From assembly GCA_045638465.1 (NCBI GenBank), contig JAZUBK010000047.1:1-14643 (forward strand): a stretch of DNA of 14,643 nt. Reading direction: 5' to 3'. The notes beneath the pieces are model-generated. The model was not told the DNA's origin, made no database searches, and saw only the letters and a list, made by a program, of their open reading frames with translations. Shown here one piece after another: positions 7,128 through 14,210 of the stretch (positions are counted from its first letter, which is position 1; each line of letters opens with the position of its first letter). Made by a program: the position numbers and the translations under genes. Source of the stretch: CAKVLS01 sp045638465. Its GTDB lineage: Bacteria > Bacillota > Clostridia > Christensenellales > UBA1242.

Positions 7128-9016
7128 CCTTGGTTGGAAATCCAAACGTCGGCAAGACAGTGCTTTTTAACAGTTTGACTGATAGTTTTGAGCGGGTAGG
7201 GAACTGGCACGGCGTGACTGTTGATAAAAAAATTAAAACAATAAATTATAACAAGACAGAATATCAAATTGTTGATTTGCCAGGGGTTTATAATTTATCA
7301 GGATATAGCTTAGAAGAAAAACAAACGGCAAAGTATTTAGCGGATAATGACTGCAATATAATAAATATCTGTGATATGCGACAGTTAGAGCGCAACTTGT
7401 ATTTAACCCTGCTTTTGCTAGAGAAAAATTATTCGGTTGTTTTGTTTATTAACAATTATGTCAAAAATGGCGGAGAAATAGATATTGGCAAACTAAACAG
7501 GCTTTTAGGGGTCGAAATTTTGTCTACAACGGCCGAAAAGGTCAAATCTTATGACCTTTTCGCTAAAAACTTTCGCCACTTGAGACCGCAATATTATGAC
7601 GAAAAATTTAAAACTTTAGATGAAGAAAAAAAGGCCCAAATAAGATACAAATATATAGAAGACTTGTTGAAAAGTTGTGATTATAAACTAGGTAGAAAGA
7701 AAGCAAATCTTGATAATTTGCTTGTCGGCAGGTGTGCACTTCCGATTTTTTGTTTTATTTGTTTAGCGATTTTTTATTTGTGCTTTGGTGGAGTTGGAAG
7801 TTTTTTGTCACAACTTTTGCAGACGTTTTTGCAAAGGGTGGTTTATCAGCCGATTTTTAACTTTGTAAGTGGTAACTGCTCGGCTGTTGTAGTTTCGCTT
7901 ATATGTGACGGGGTGCTGTCGGCACTGCTTGGGCTACTGGCTTTTTTACCGCAGATTGTATTAGTAACTTTTTTTATATATCTTTTGCAAGATAGTGGGT
8001 ATTTATCTCGGATAGCTTTTTTGTTTGATGGGCTTTTGAGCAAAATAGGATTATCTGGTAAAGCTGTATTTAGCCTTTTGATAGGGCTTGGGTGTAATAC
8101 AACTGCACTTATGACCTCAAATAATCAAGAAGACTATTTTGCTAAGAAAAAAGTTGCTATATTTTTGCCTTTTGTATGCTGCTCAGCTAAGTTTCCTATT
8201 TTTATTATTTTTAGCCAAATATTAGTTTTGCAATATGGATTTTTGCTTACGATAGGTTTATACCTTGTTGCTTTTTTGTGCGGCGTGTGTGTTTTGTATG
8301 TTTATAATAAACTATTTGGCAAACGTGAAACTCAAACTTTTTTGCTAGAGATGGGCGAGTTAAAACTGCCAAATGTTAAAGCTGCTATAAGAGAGTGTGG
8401 CCTTTCGGTAAAAAGCTTTTTTATTAAAGTGGGTACAACCATTTTTCTTGCTAACATTATCGTTTGGATTTTGCAAACTTTTGATTTTTCTTTTAGGGTA
8501 AATAGCGGTGGTAGTATGCTAAGGACTATTTCTCAAGCTATATCGATATTATTTGCGCCTATTGGTCTTGACAACTATTGTGTAGTAGCTGCTCTTATAA
8601 TCGGCGTAATGGCAAAAGAACTTGCGCTTACAACACTTGCTATGCTAAATGGTATTGGGCTATCTCAACTTGGACTTTTGTTTGGGGGAGGGTTGCCTAC
8701 TTGCTTTTCACCACTTACTATGATTATATTTTTAGTGTTTGTTGCGATATATTCGCCGTGTGTAAGTTACCTAAGTATTATAAAGAAAAACTTTGGAAAA
8801 AAGTTTGCTTTATCTTTAGGTTTTGGACAAACTGCCTTTGCTTATGTTGTTTGTATGATTATATATTTTTTTGGCAAGTTGTATATGTTTTCAAAAGAAA
8901 TCTTTGTGATAGTGATATTTTGTTTTGTGGTTTTTGTATCTGTGTTTTATTTTGTAAAACATAAGGGAAAGTGTGTATATTGTCGTAATAAAAATTGCTC
9001 AAAATGTCAAAAATAG
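7109..9016 (+). CDS. feoB: Ferrous iron transporter FeoB with fused Cys-rich tail
   Basis: G-protein-coupled inner-membrane Fe(II) permease. The N-terminal GTPase domain has G1 GNPNVGKT (10-17), a G2 Thr in GVTV (35-38) and G3 DLPG (56-59). The expected G4 NxxD is N115-N-Y-V118, so the guanine-selecting Asp is missing. A helical GDI-like region follows (about 145-195). The membrane core contains both Gate motifs: GLGCNTTALM followed by FVCCSAKFPIFIIF, and later GVMAKELALTTLAML with IYSPCVSYLSIIKK. After the usual last helices there is an extra membrane segment (about 598-616) and a tail with C622, C625, C630 and C633 (CxxC-x4-CxxC). That tail resembles the separate FeoB-associated Cys-rich proteins of Firmicutes. 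The ATG lies inside feoA (19-base overlap). Total 635 residues. The organism likely uses this pair for anaerobic iron uptake. Confidence 0.93.
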   Translation: MDKKVIALVGNPNVGKTVLFNSLTDSFERVGNWHGVTVDKKIKTINYNKTEYQIVDLPGVYNLSGYSLEEKQTAKYLADNDCNIINICDMRQLERNLYLTLLLLEKNYSVVLFINNYVKNGGEIDIGKLNRLLGVEILSTTAEKVKSYDLFAKNFRHLRPQYYDEKFKTLDEEKKAQIRYKYIEDLLKSCDYKLGRKKANLDNLLVGRCALPIFCFICLAIFYLCFGGVGSFLSQLLQTFLQRVVYQPIFNFVSGNCSAVVVSLICDGVLSALLGLLAFLPQIVLVTFFIYLLQDSGYLSRIAFLFDGLLSKIGLSGKAVFSLLIGLGCNTTALMTSNNQEDYFAKKKVAIFLPFVCCSAKFPIFIIFSQILVLQYGFLLTIGLYLVAFLCGVCVLYVYNKLFGKRETQTFLLEMGELKLPNVKAAIRECGLSVKSFFIKVGTTIFLANIIVWILQTFDFSFRVNSGGSMLRTISQAISILFAPIGLDNYCVVAALIIGVMAKELALTTLAMLNGIGLSQLGLLFGGGLPTCFSPLTMIIFLVFVAIYSPCVSYLSIIKKNFGKKFALSLGFGQTAFAYVVCMIIYFFGKLYMFSKEIFVIVIFCFVVFVSVFYFVKHKGKCVYCRNKNCSKCQK

Positions 9017-9019
9017 AGT

Positions 9020-9048
9020 TTGCCATACTTTAACAAATATGGTACAAT
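9020..9048 (+). promoter_or_regulatory. SigA-type promoter of der-plsY
   Basis: TTGCCA at 9020-9025, 17 bases, TACAAT at 9043-9048, with a TGG extension at 9040-9042. It lies four bases after the feoB stop and just before the AAGAGG ribosome-binding site of der. The spacer contains a dyad, CCATA (9023-9027) with TATGG (9038-9042). Confidence 0.7.
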
Positions 9049-9064
9049 ACATAAGAGGTAAATT

Positions 9065-10393
9065 ATGAAAAAACCATTAGTTGCCATAGTTGGTAGACCA
9101 AACGTTGGCAAAAGTACATTTTTTAATAGAGTTTGTGGCAGAAGACTAAGTATTGTCGAAGATATGCCTGGTGTTACACGTGACCGTATTTATGCTGATG
9201 CAGAGTGGTGTGGTCATAACTTTACACTTGTAGACACTGGTGGTCTTGATTTTGCAAACGCCCAAGATGAAATACAAAAGAATATTTTTACTCAAGCGCA
9301 AGTTGCAATAGATCTTGCGGACGTTATTATGCTATTTGTAGACGGCAGAGAGGGTATAACAAATAACGACAGAGAGGTTGCTACTTTTTTGAGAAAGAGC
9401 AAAAAGCCTATTGTTTTGGTTGTAAACAAACTAGATAATAACGAAGTAGAAAATACTTATGACTTTTATGAGCTAGGCCTTGGCGAACCATTTGCAGTTT
9501 CTGCAGAACAAGCAAAAGGTATTGGCGATGCCTTGGATGAGGTAGTAAAAAGTTTTAAGACCAAAGTTACTGATGATGATTTGACACCTTCTATAAAAAT
9601 CGCTATTGTTGGTAGACCAAACGCTGGTAAGAGCAGTATAACTAACAAGATTTTGGGCGAAGATAGGGTGGTTGTAAGCAATGTCGCAGGAACAACCAGA
9701 GATGCAATAGACACACCATTTAAATATAATGGCAAAGATTATGTAATAATCGATACTGCGGGTATGAGAAGAAAAAGTCAAATACCAAAAGAGAGTGTCG
9801 AAAGATATTCTATTTTAAGATCTCTTGATGCAATCGAAAGAGCAGATATAGTACTTATTGCCGTAGATAGCGTAGACAAACTAACTGAGCAAGATGTTAG
9901 AATTGCAGGTTATGTACACGAAAAAGGCAAACCAAGTATTATCGTTATGAACAAGTGGGATCTTATCGAAAAAGACGATAAAACAATCAACAGATATAAC
10001 GAAAAGTTAAAAGAAGACCTCAAGTTTATGGATTACTTTGTATCAGTATATGTGTCAGCACTTACTGGTCAAAGATTAAATAAAATTATGCCTACAGTAG
10101 AGTCTGTACTGGAAAACGCAGGTAAGAGAATATCTACTGGCGTGTTAAATGAAATTTTGCAAGAGGCTATTACAGTAAAAGAGCCTCCTACAAAAAATGG
10201 CAGAAGACTAAAGATTATGTTTTCTACTCAAGCCAGTACTAATCCACCTACATTTGTTATTTTTGTTAATGATAGCAAACTTATGCACTTTTCTTACGAA
10301 AGATATTTGGAAAACTGCATAAGACGTCAAGTTGATTTTTCGGGCACTCCGATCAAAATAGTTATAAAAACTCGTGGAGAAAAGGAAGAATAA
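9065..10393 (+). CDS. der: Ribosome-assembly GTPase Der (EngA)
   Basis: Essential double-GTPase needed for maturation of the 50S ribosomal subunit. The 442-residue product has two tandem Era-like G domains and a C-terminal KH-like domain. Domain 1: G1 GRPNVGKST (10-18), G3 DTGG (57-60), G4 NKLD (121-124). Domain 2: G1 GRPNAGKSS (183-191), G3 DTAG (230-233), G4 NKWD (296-299). The KH-like part starts near residue 350. All GTP-binding motifs are intact and the length is typical. AAGAGG precedes the ATG at a good distance. The stop codon overlaps the plsY start (TAATG), so the two genes form one operon. The der - plsY - spoIVA neighbourhood is seen across spore-forming Firmicutes, usually with gpsA as well. 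Confidence 0.97.
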   Translation: MKKPLVAIVGRPNVGKSTFFNRVCGRRLSIVEDMPGVTRDRIYADAEWCGHNFTLVDTGGLDFANAQDEIQKNIFTQAQVAIDLADVIMLFVDGREGITNNDREVATFLRKSKKPIVLVVNKLDNNEVENTYDFYELGLGEPFAVSAEQAKGIGDALDEVVKSFKTKVTDDDLTPSIKIAIVGRPNAGKSSITNKILGEDRVVVSNVAGTTRDAIDTPFKYNGKDYVIIDTAGMRRKSQIPKESVERYSILRSLDAIERADIVLIAVDSVDKLTEQDVRIAGYVHEKGKPSIIVMNKWDLIEKDDKTINRYNEKLKEDLKFMDYFVSVYVSALTGQRLNKIMPTVESVLENAGKRISTGVLNEILQEAITVKEPPTKNGRRLKIMFSTQASTNPPTFVIFVNDSKLMHFSYERYLENCIRRQVDFSGTPIKIVIKTRGEKEE

Positions 10394-11097
10394 TGTTAGT
10401 TACTATTATCAAATATGTTTGTTTAGTAATAGGTGGCTATCTTATTGGTAATATTTATTTTGCTCGTATTATTGGCAAGATAAAAAAGTTTGACATTACC
10501 AAAGATGGCAGTGGAAATCCAGGCACTATGAATATGTTGCGTAACAAGGGCTTTGGTTATGGTATAATTACCTTGCTGCTTGATATGTGCAAGGGCGTAG
10601 TTGGAGCATTAGCTGGGTTTTTGCTTTTTGGCGCAGACTGGCACTCTGCTCAAAGTATAATCGGCTTATATGTTGGCGGCTTGTCAGTGCTTGTTGGTAA
10701 CATATATCCAGTATTTTACAAATTCAAAGGTGGTAAAGGCGCTGCCGTTGTATATGGTATGTTTTTCTTTGCTAACTGGTGGCTAGGGCTTATAGTATTT
10801 GTTCTTGGCTTTATCTATCTTTTGATTTTTGACTATGCGGTATTAGTATCTTTCTTTATGATTACTATGTTTACTATAGTTCAAGGTTTTATGTATATAA
10901 AATTCCAAAGCGTAGCAATTTCAGTGCTTTTGTTTAGTATATTTTTCCTTATGTGGTTTGCTCATAGAAATAACATATACAGATTACTTCTTGGCAAAGA
11001 AAACAGAGTAAACTTTAAGGCAAGTTTAATTAAATTCAAAGACAAAATTGTAGCAAAAAAGAATAAGAAAAAATATAATCCAAAAGAAGTTGGTTAA
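10393..11097 (+). CDS. plsY: Acyl-phosphate:glycerol-3-phosphate acyltransferase PlsY
   Basis: Integral membrane enzyme that moves an acyl group from acyl-phosphate to glycerol-3-phosphate, the first step of phospholipid synthesis. The 234-residue product has about five membrane segments. Motif 1 is SGNPGTMN (40-47; commonly SGNxGATN), motif 2 is FKGGKGAA (111-118; commonly FKGGKxVAT), and motif 3 is AHRNNIYRLL (200-209). The usual GHxFP preceding motif 2 reads GNIYP (102-106), so the His is replaced by Asn. A Lys-rich C-terminal tail makes it somewhat longer than usual. The ATG overlaps the der stop by one base, with AAAGGAAG just upstream. The 3' end is built into a terminator. Confidence 0.92.
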   Translation: MLVTIIKYVCLVIGGYLIGNIYFARIIGKIKKFDITKDGSGNPGTMNMLRNKGFGYGIITLLLDMCKGVVGALAGFLLFGADWHSAQSIIGLYVGGLSVLVGNIYPVFYKFKGGKGAAVVYGMFFFANWWLGLIVFVLGFIYLLIFDYAVLVSFFMITMFTIVQGFMYIKFQSVAISVLLFSIFFLMWFAHRNNIYRLLLGKENRVNFKASLIKFKDKIVAKKNKKKYNPKEVG

Positions 11098-11117
11098 TAT
11101 ACCAACTTCTTTTTATT
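11082..11117 (+). terminator. Rho-independent terminator overlapping the plsY 3' end
   Basis: AAAAGAAGTTGGT (11082-11094) pairs perfectly with ACCAACTTCTTTT (11101-11113) around a 6-base loop, then a T-rich tail. The left arm encodes the last plsY codons and the stop codon TAA lies in the loop. Confidence 0.85.
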
Positions 11118-11167
11118 TTGCACTTAGGCAATAACTTTTTATTTTTATAAGTTTATATTTTTATTTG

Positions 11168-11195
11168 CATAAACAAAAAGGCTATTTCATATATT
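11168..11195 (+). promoter_or_regulatory. SigE-like promoter of spoIVA
   Basis: A -35 element GCATAAA (11167-11173, core ATA at 11169-11171) is followed after 16 bases by CATATATT at 11188-11195, one mismatch from the SigE -10 consensus CATACAnT. A start near 11202 leaves the AAGGAG site (11211-11216) intact. In Bacillus spoIVA is transcribed by SigE, which matches. An alternative reading with CATAAACA at 11168 as -10 is weaker. Confidence 0.5.
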
Positions 11196-11225
11196 TTAGT
11201 ATTACCAAATAAGGAGCAAAAATAT

Positions 11226-12701
11226 ATGAACGCATATAATATTTATGAGGATATCGCAACCAGAACAAACGGCGATATATACCTTGGCGTTGTAGGGCCT
11301 GTAAGATGCGGCAAGTCAACTTTTATATCAAAGTTTATAAATACTTTGGTTTTGCCAAATATTCAAAATGAGCATGATAAAACACGTGCAATAGACGAAT
11401 TGCCACAAAGTGCTGATGGTAAGGCTGTAATGACCACCCAGCCAAAGTTTATTCCGAATAAGTCCGTACAAATTAAAGTTCAAGATAATATAGCACTCAA
11501 TGTGCGACTAGTCGATTGTGTAGGGTATATGATTAAATCTGCAAAATCTATGGAAGACAATAAGCCTCGCCTGGTAAAAACGCCTTGGAGAGAAGAGGCT
11601 ATGCCTTTTGATGAGGCTGCAGAAATTGGGACAAAAAAGGTAGTAACAGAGCACTCAACCATCGCAGTAGCCATGACTACAGATGGTAGTTTTTCAGGAA
11701 TAGACAGAAGTGAATATGTGGAGGCCGAAGAAAAGGTTGTTGCAGAACTTAAAAAAGCAAACAAACCTTTTGTTATGATCTTGAACACAAATAAACCAAA
11801 AGAAGAGCAAACTATCGACCTTGCAAAATCTTTGTCAAAAAAATATTCTACTTGCGTTATGGCGCTTGATGTTGTAAACATAAGGCCTGAAGATATCGAT
11901 GAAATATTCGCTAAAATATTGGGAGATTTTCCGCTTGTGAGCCTTAAAGTCAAACTTCCTAAATGGATAGAGGCTATGCCATACGAAGACGAAATGATCC
12001 AAGAGATAATCAAAGAAACAAAATCTTTGGTTGATGGAGTTAGTAAAATAGGCCAAGTAGACGCAACCAAAGTCGCTTTTTTAGATAGTGATTGTTTTGA
12101 AAAAATCACCTTAAACGAAATTAAAATGGGCGAAGGAATCGCAACTTGCGAAATTATACCTAAAGAAAACCTTTTCTATAAGGTACTTAGCAAACAATGT
12201 GGCTGCGATATCAGTAGTGATTACCATTTAATTAGTTATATTAAAGACCTTTCGGTTGCAAAATTAGAGTATGACAAACTAAAAGACGCCCTACTTCAAG
12301 TAGAGCAAACAGGTTATGGCGTGGTGATGCCAAAGTTTGATGAACTCACTTTAGAAGAGCCAGAGATTGTAAAACAAGGCTCAAGATATGGCGTAAAACT
12401 CAAAGCCTCAGCTCCAAGTTTGCACCTTATGAAGGTTGACGTACAAACCGAAATTAGCCCAATTGTTGGAACAGAACAACAAAGCAGTGATCTTGTTAAA
12501 TATATCTTAGACGAGTTTGAAAGCAACCCTCAAGGTATCTGGGAAACAAATATGTTTGGCAAATCCCTTCACTCGCTTGTAAACGAAGGGCTTAATAACA
12601 AACTTATCCAAATGCCAATCGAAGCCCAAACAAAAATGCGAAAAACCCTTGGCCGAATCGTCAACGAAGGCAAAGGCGGTATAATTTGTATTTTGCTATA
12701 A
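11226..12701 (+). CDS. spoIVA: Spore coat morphogenetic ATPase SpoIVA
   Basis: Mother-cell protein that polymerises by ATP hydrolysis into the basement layer of the spore coat around the forespore. The 491-residue length is nearly identical to the Bacillus protein. The N-terminal TRAFAC-type ATPase domain has Walker A GPVRCGKST (24-32), the sensor threonines T70-T71 in KAVMTTQPKF, and Walker B VRLVDCVGY with D97; these positions coincide with the Bacillus numbering. The C-terminus ends in GRIVNEGKGGIICILL, the conserved tail that contacts the membrane anchor SpoVM in Bacillus. AAGGAG lies 9 bases before the ATG. It stands alone between a plsY terminator with a SigE-like promoter and a shared terminator, fitting a sporulation-only unit. 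Confidence 0.97.
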   Translation: MNAYNIYEDIATRTNGDIYLGVVGPVRCGKSTFISKFINTLVLPNIQNEHDKTRAIDELPQSADGKAVMTTQPKFIPNKSVQIKVQDNIALNVRLVDCVGYMIKSAKSMEDNKPRLVKTPWREEAMPFDEAAEIGTKKVVTEHSTIAVAMTTDGSFSGIDRSEYVEAEEKVVAELKKANKPFVMILNTNKPKEEQTIDLAKSLSKKYSTCVMALDVVNIRPEDIDEIFAKILGDFPLVSLKVKLPKWIEAMPYEDEMIQEIIKETKSLVDGVSKIGQVDATKVAFLDSDCFEKITLNEIKMGEGIATCEIIPKENLFYKVLSKQCGCDISSDYHLISYIKDLSVAKLEYDKLKDALLQVEQTGYGVVMPKFDELTLEEPEIVKQGSRYGVKLKASAPSLHLMKVDVQTEISPIVGTEQQSSDLVKYILDEFESNPQGIWETNMFGKSLHSLVNEGLNNKLIQMPIEAQTKMRKTLGRIVNEGKGGIICILL

Positions 12702-12740
12702 AAAATCTTTTAAAAAGTGCTATGTAAAATAACACACGTA

Positions 12741-12774
12741 AAAAAAACTAGCGGTTTTTTCGCTAGTTTTTTTT
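12741..12774. terminator. Bidirectional terminator between convergent genes
   Basis: AAAAAAACTAGCG (12741-12753) pairs perfectly with CGCTAGTTTTTTT (12761-12773) around a 7-base loop. T tracts occur on both strands, so it can end spoIVA from the left and the minus-strand phosphatase gene, whose stop is at 12776-12778, from the right. Confidence 0.85.
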
Positions 12775-12775
12775 A

Positions 12776-13258
12776 TTATTCAAATTTGCTTTTGTCGAAG
12801 TTAAAGCCTATTGGTGAGCAAGATGGAACTGCAAGCATTGGTATATTCTCAGATGGAGTAAGTCCAAAGTTTAGGCAAATAAATGCTGATAGGTTAACAC
12901 CTGACGTTACAACTATAACAGTATCGTTGTTGTCGTGATTTTTGATTATATCTTTTAAACTTTCTATAACCCTGTTTAGTAGATCTGTCCAAGTTTCGCC
13001 CTTTATACTTTCAAATTCGTCTAGTCTTGTATCTACGATAATAGGAAGGGATAGGTGTTTGTTTATGTTTTCAGCAGTTTTTGTACATCTAAAAAATTGT
13101 GATGTATAAATTGCTTTTGGATTTGACTTGCCTTTTAGGTCTTTTAAAAGTTCCGCTACAAGTTCGGTGTCTTTTTGTCCTATTTCGGTCAATCCTTCAT
13201 CTTGAGATCTTGGAAAGCCTTTTGCTCTGTGTCCGTGGTGAACATAAATAATTTGCAT
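12776..13258 (-). CDS. Histidine-phosphatase-fold protein with altered active site
   Basis: Member of the histidine phosphatase (phosphoglycerate mutase-like) superfamily by its ordered motifs in a 160-residue product: YVHHGHR (5-11) for the RHG signature, LTEIGQK (23-29), IYTSQFFRCTKTAENI with R57 (50-65), and the LDEF acidic site (79-82). Two key residues differ: the RHG Arg is His7 while the catalytic His8 is kept, and the second catalytic His (usual VSHGG) is replaced, reading VVTSGVN with S119. A standard phosphatase would be impaired, so binding, regulation or changed chemistry are possible. The substrate cannot be told. GGAG (13264-13267 on this strand) precedes the ATG; the gene starts 12 bases after the PH-like gene and shares its promoter. 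Confidence 0.8.
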   Translation of the reverse strand: MQIIYVHHGHRAKGFPRSQDEGLTEIGQKDTELVAELLKDLKGKSNPKAIYTSQFFRCTKTAENINKHLSLPIIVDTRLDEFESIKGETWTDLLNRVIESLKDIIKNHDNNDTVIVVTSGVNLSAFICLNFGLTPSENIPMLAVPSCSPIGFNFDKSKFE

Positions 13259-13270
13259 ATAAACTCCGAA

Positions 13271-13876
13271 TTATTCTTTAATTGTTTTTGGTTTATTTTT
13301 CTTTGCGTTATCTTTTACTACTTTTTCTAGTTGTTTTGCAAGTTCATATCCGTTATTTACTGCAGCAGTCCAAACTGTTAGTTTACCATGACCTACTGGT
13401 AATAATTCTATTGAAATTCTCAAATTACATGCTTTTTCGTTGCGTCTGTCAAAAATAGATTGATTGCAATTTATTTCGATATTGCCAGAAACATTTTCAA
13501 TAGAGTATTGGTGATAGCTATTGGTAAAGCAACCATATCTTATAAGTATTCTTTTATCAGTAAGGCAAACAAAATAGTTGTTTTCGCCAAATTTTGCTAC
13601 TATATAGATTGTTAATGTGACTATAAAGAATACCCCAGGAACAATAACTGCAACTATCCAAGGAAAACCAACCATTGAGCCTTCTGGGTGGAAAACAGTT
13701 GGGTTTTCTATTTCTCTCCAAGGAAGTGCTATAGATAGTGTACCAAATAGTGCAAGGAAAAATAGTCCAATTATAAATGTAGTAATACTTTTTTTCAAAG
13801 CATAACTTTTAGTTGCGTTTGTTACTGCGATTACTTTTTCGTTATCGTTAAGTATATTTGTAAATTTTTCTTCCAT
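13271..13876 (-). CDS. Membrane protein with PH-like (bPH2-type) domain
   Basis: Hypothetical 201-residue membrane protein. A short N-terminal cytoplasmic part (1-28) is followed by two membrane segments at about 32-51 and 72-94, joined by a loop containing PWREIENP and an HPEGS turn. The C-terminal half, NNYFVCLTDKRILIRYG (99-115) followed by SYHQYSIENVSGNIEIN, matches the strand pattern of bacterial PH-like domains (DUF304/bPH2 type). There the TDKRIL...G element is characteristic. The tail is Lys-rich. No enzyme motif is visible and the function is unknown. AAGGAGA lies 8 bases before the ATG, with an extended -10 promoter just upstream. It is the first gene of a two-gene operon with the phosphatase-like protein. 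Confidence 0.75.
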   Translation of the reverse strand: MEEKFTNILNDNEKVIAVTNATKSYALKKSITTFIIGLFFLALFGTLSIALPWREIENPTVFHPEGSMVGFPWIVAVIVPGVFFIVTLTIYIVAKFGENNYFVCLTDKRILIRYGCFTNSYHQYSIENVSGNIEINCNQSIFDRRNEKACNLRISIELLPVGHGKLTVWTAAVNNGYELAKQLEKVVKDNAKKNKPKTIKE

Positions 13877-13896
13877 ATATTTATCTCCTTAGTTGC

Positions 13897-13923
13897 ATTA
13901 TAGCATAAAAAATTTTTTAGCAA
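13897..13923 (-). promoter_or_regulatory. Promoter of the PH-like/phosphatase operon
   Basis: On the minus strand TTGCTA (complement of 13918-13923), 15 bases, then TATAAT (complement of 13897-13902) with a TGC extension. The spacer is short, but the extended -10 is strong and it sits about 20 bases before the start codon. Confidence 0.65.
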
Positions 13924-13960
13924 AATAAAATAAGAATAATAATCAAAAAAAACACTCAAT

Positions 13961-14038
13961 CTCCGCCAAACACTTATTGATATGCAAATAACAGGGGCGG
14001 AGAAGGGGTAGGTTTAGTTTTATTTAATAAATAACCTA
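13961..14038. other. Gap with two dyads and no gene
   Basis: The 248 bases between the PH-like gene and the tRNA array contain no credible gene. Two dyads stand out: CTCCGCC (13961-13967) with GGCGGAG (13996-14002) around 28 bases, and TAGGTT (14009-14014) with AACCTA (14033-14038). The run from 13994 to 14012 is G-rich in an otherwise AT-rich gap. No convincing promoter was found for a small RNA. Confidence 0.4.
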
Positions 14039-14090
14039 TTTTGTAAAAAGGGTAATATAATAGAGGTAATTAAAAAGCGGATAATAAAAT

Positions 14091-14117
14091 AAAAAAAGAG
14101 AAGTCGTAAGACTTCTC
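14091..14117 (-). terminator. Rho-independent terminator of the tRNA array
   Basis: On the minus strand GAGAAGTC pairs perfectly with GACTTCTC around a TTAC loop, followed by seven T's (complement of 14091-14097). It lies 8 bases beyond the CCA end of tRNA-Leu. Confidence 0.9.
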
Positions 14118-14124
14118 AATTTTT

Positions 14125-14207
14125 TGGTGCGGATGAGAGGAATCGAACCCCCACTCTCTCGAACTAGATCCTAAGTCTAGCGCGTCTGCCAGTTCCGCCA
14201 CATCCGC
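14125..14207 (-). tRNA. tRNA-Leu(TAG)
   Basis: Read on the minus strand, acceptor GCGGATG pairs with CATCCGC, discriminator A, and CCA is encoded. The anticodon stem CTAGA/TCTAG encloses CTTAGGA, giving anticodon TAG (codon CUA). The variable arm is a minimal class II arm with a GAGA loop. It is the last gene of the array, 3 bases after tRNA-Lys. Confidence 0.95.
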
Positions 14208-14210
14208 ATG

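Noticed and set aside
8578..8964. Cys-rich 128-codon frame inside feoB in another frame
   Set aside because: It overlaps the conserved second Gate of FeoB; its Cys and Tyr richness comes from T-rich codons for membrane residues read out of frame.
6906..9016. feoAB as a recently transferred island because of its T- and G-rich + strand
   Set aside because: spoIIGA shows the same skew; hydrophobic membrane proteins use T-rich codons, so composition alone gives no evidence for transfer.
11480..12109. Long antisense open frame (209 codons) opposite spoIVA
   Set aside because: It is a shadow of the strongly conserved spoIVA coding sequence, its protein resembles nothing I know, and it has no ribosome-binding site or promoter.
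12717..12938. Plus-strand 73-codon frame after spoIVA
   Set aside because: It runs through the terminator hairpin and the antisense of the phosphatase-fold gene, and has no ribosome-binding site.
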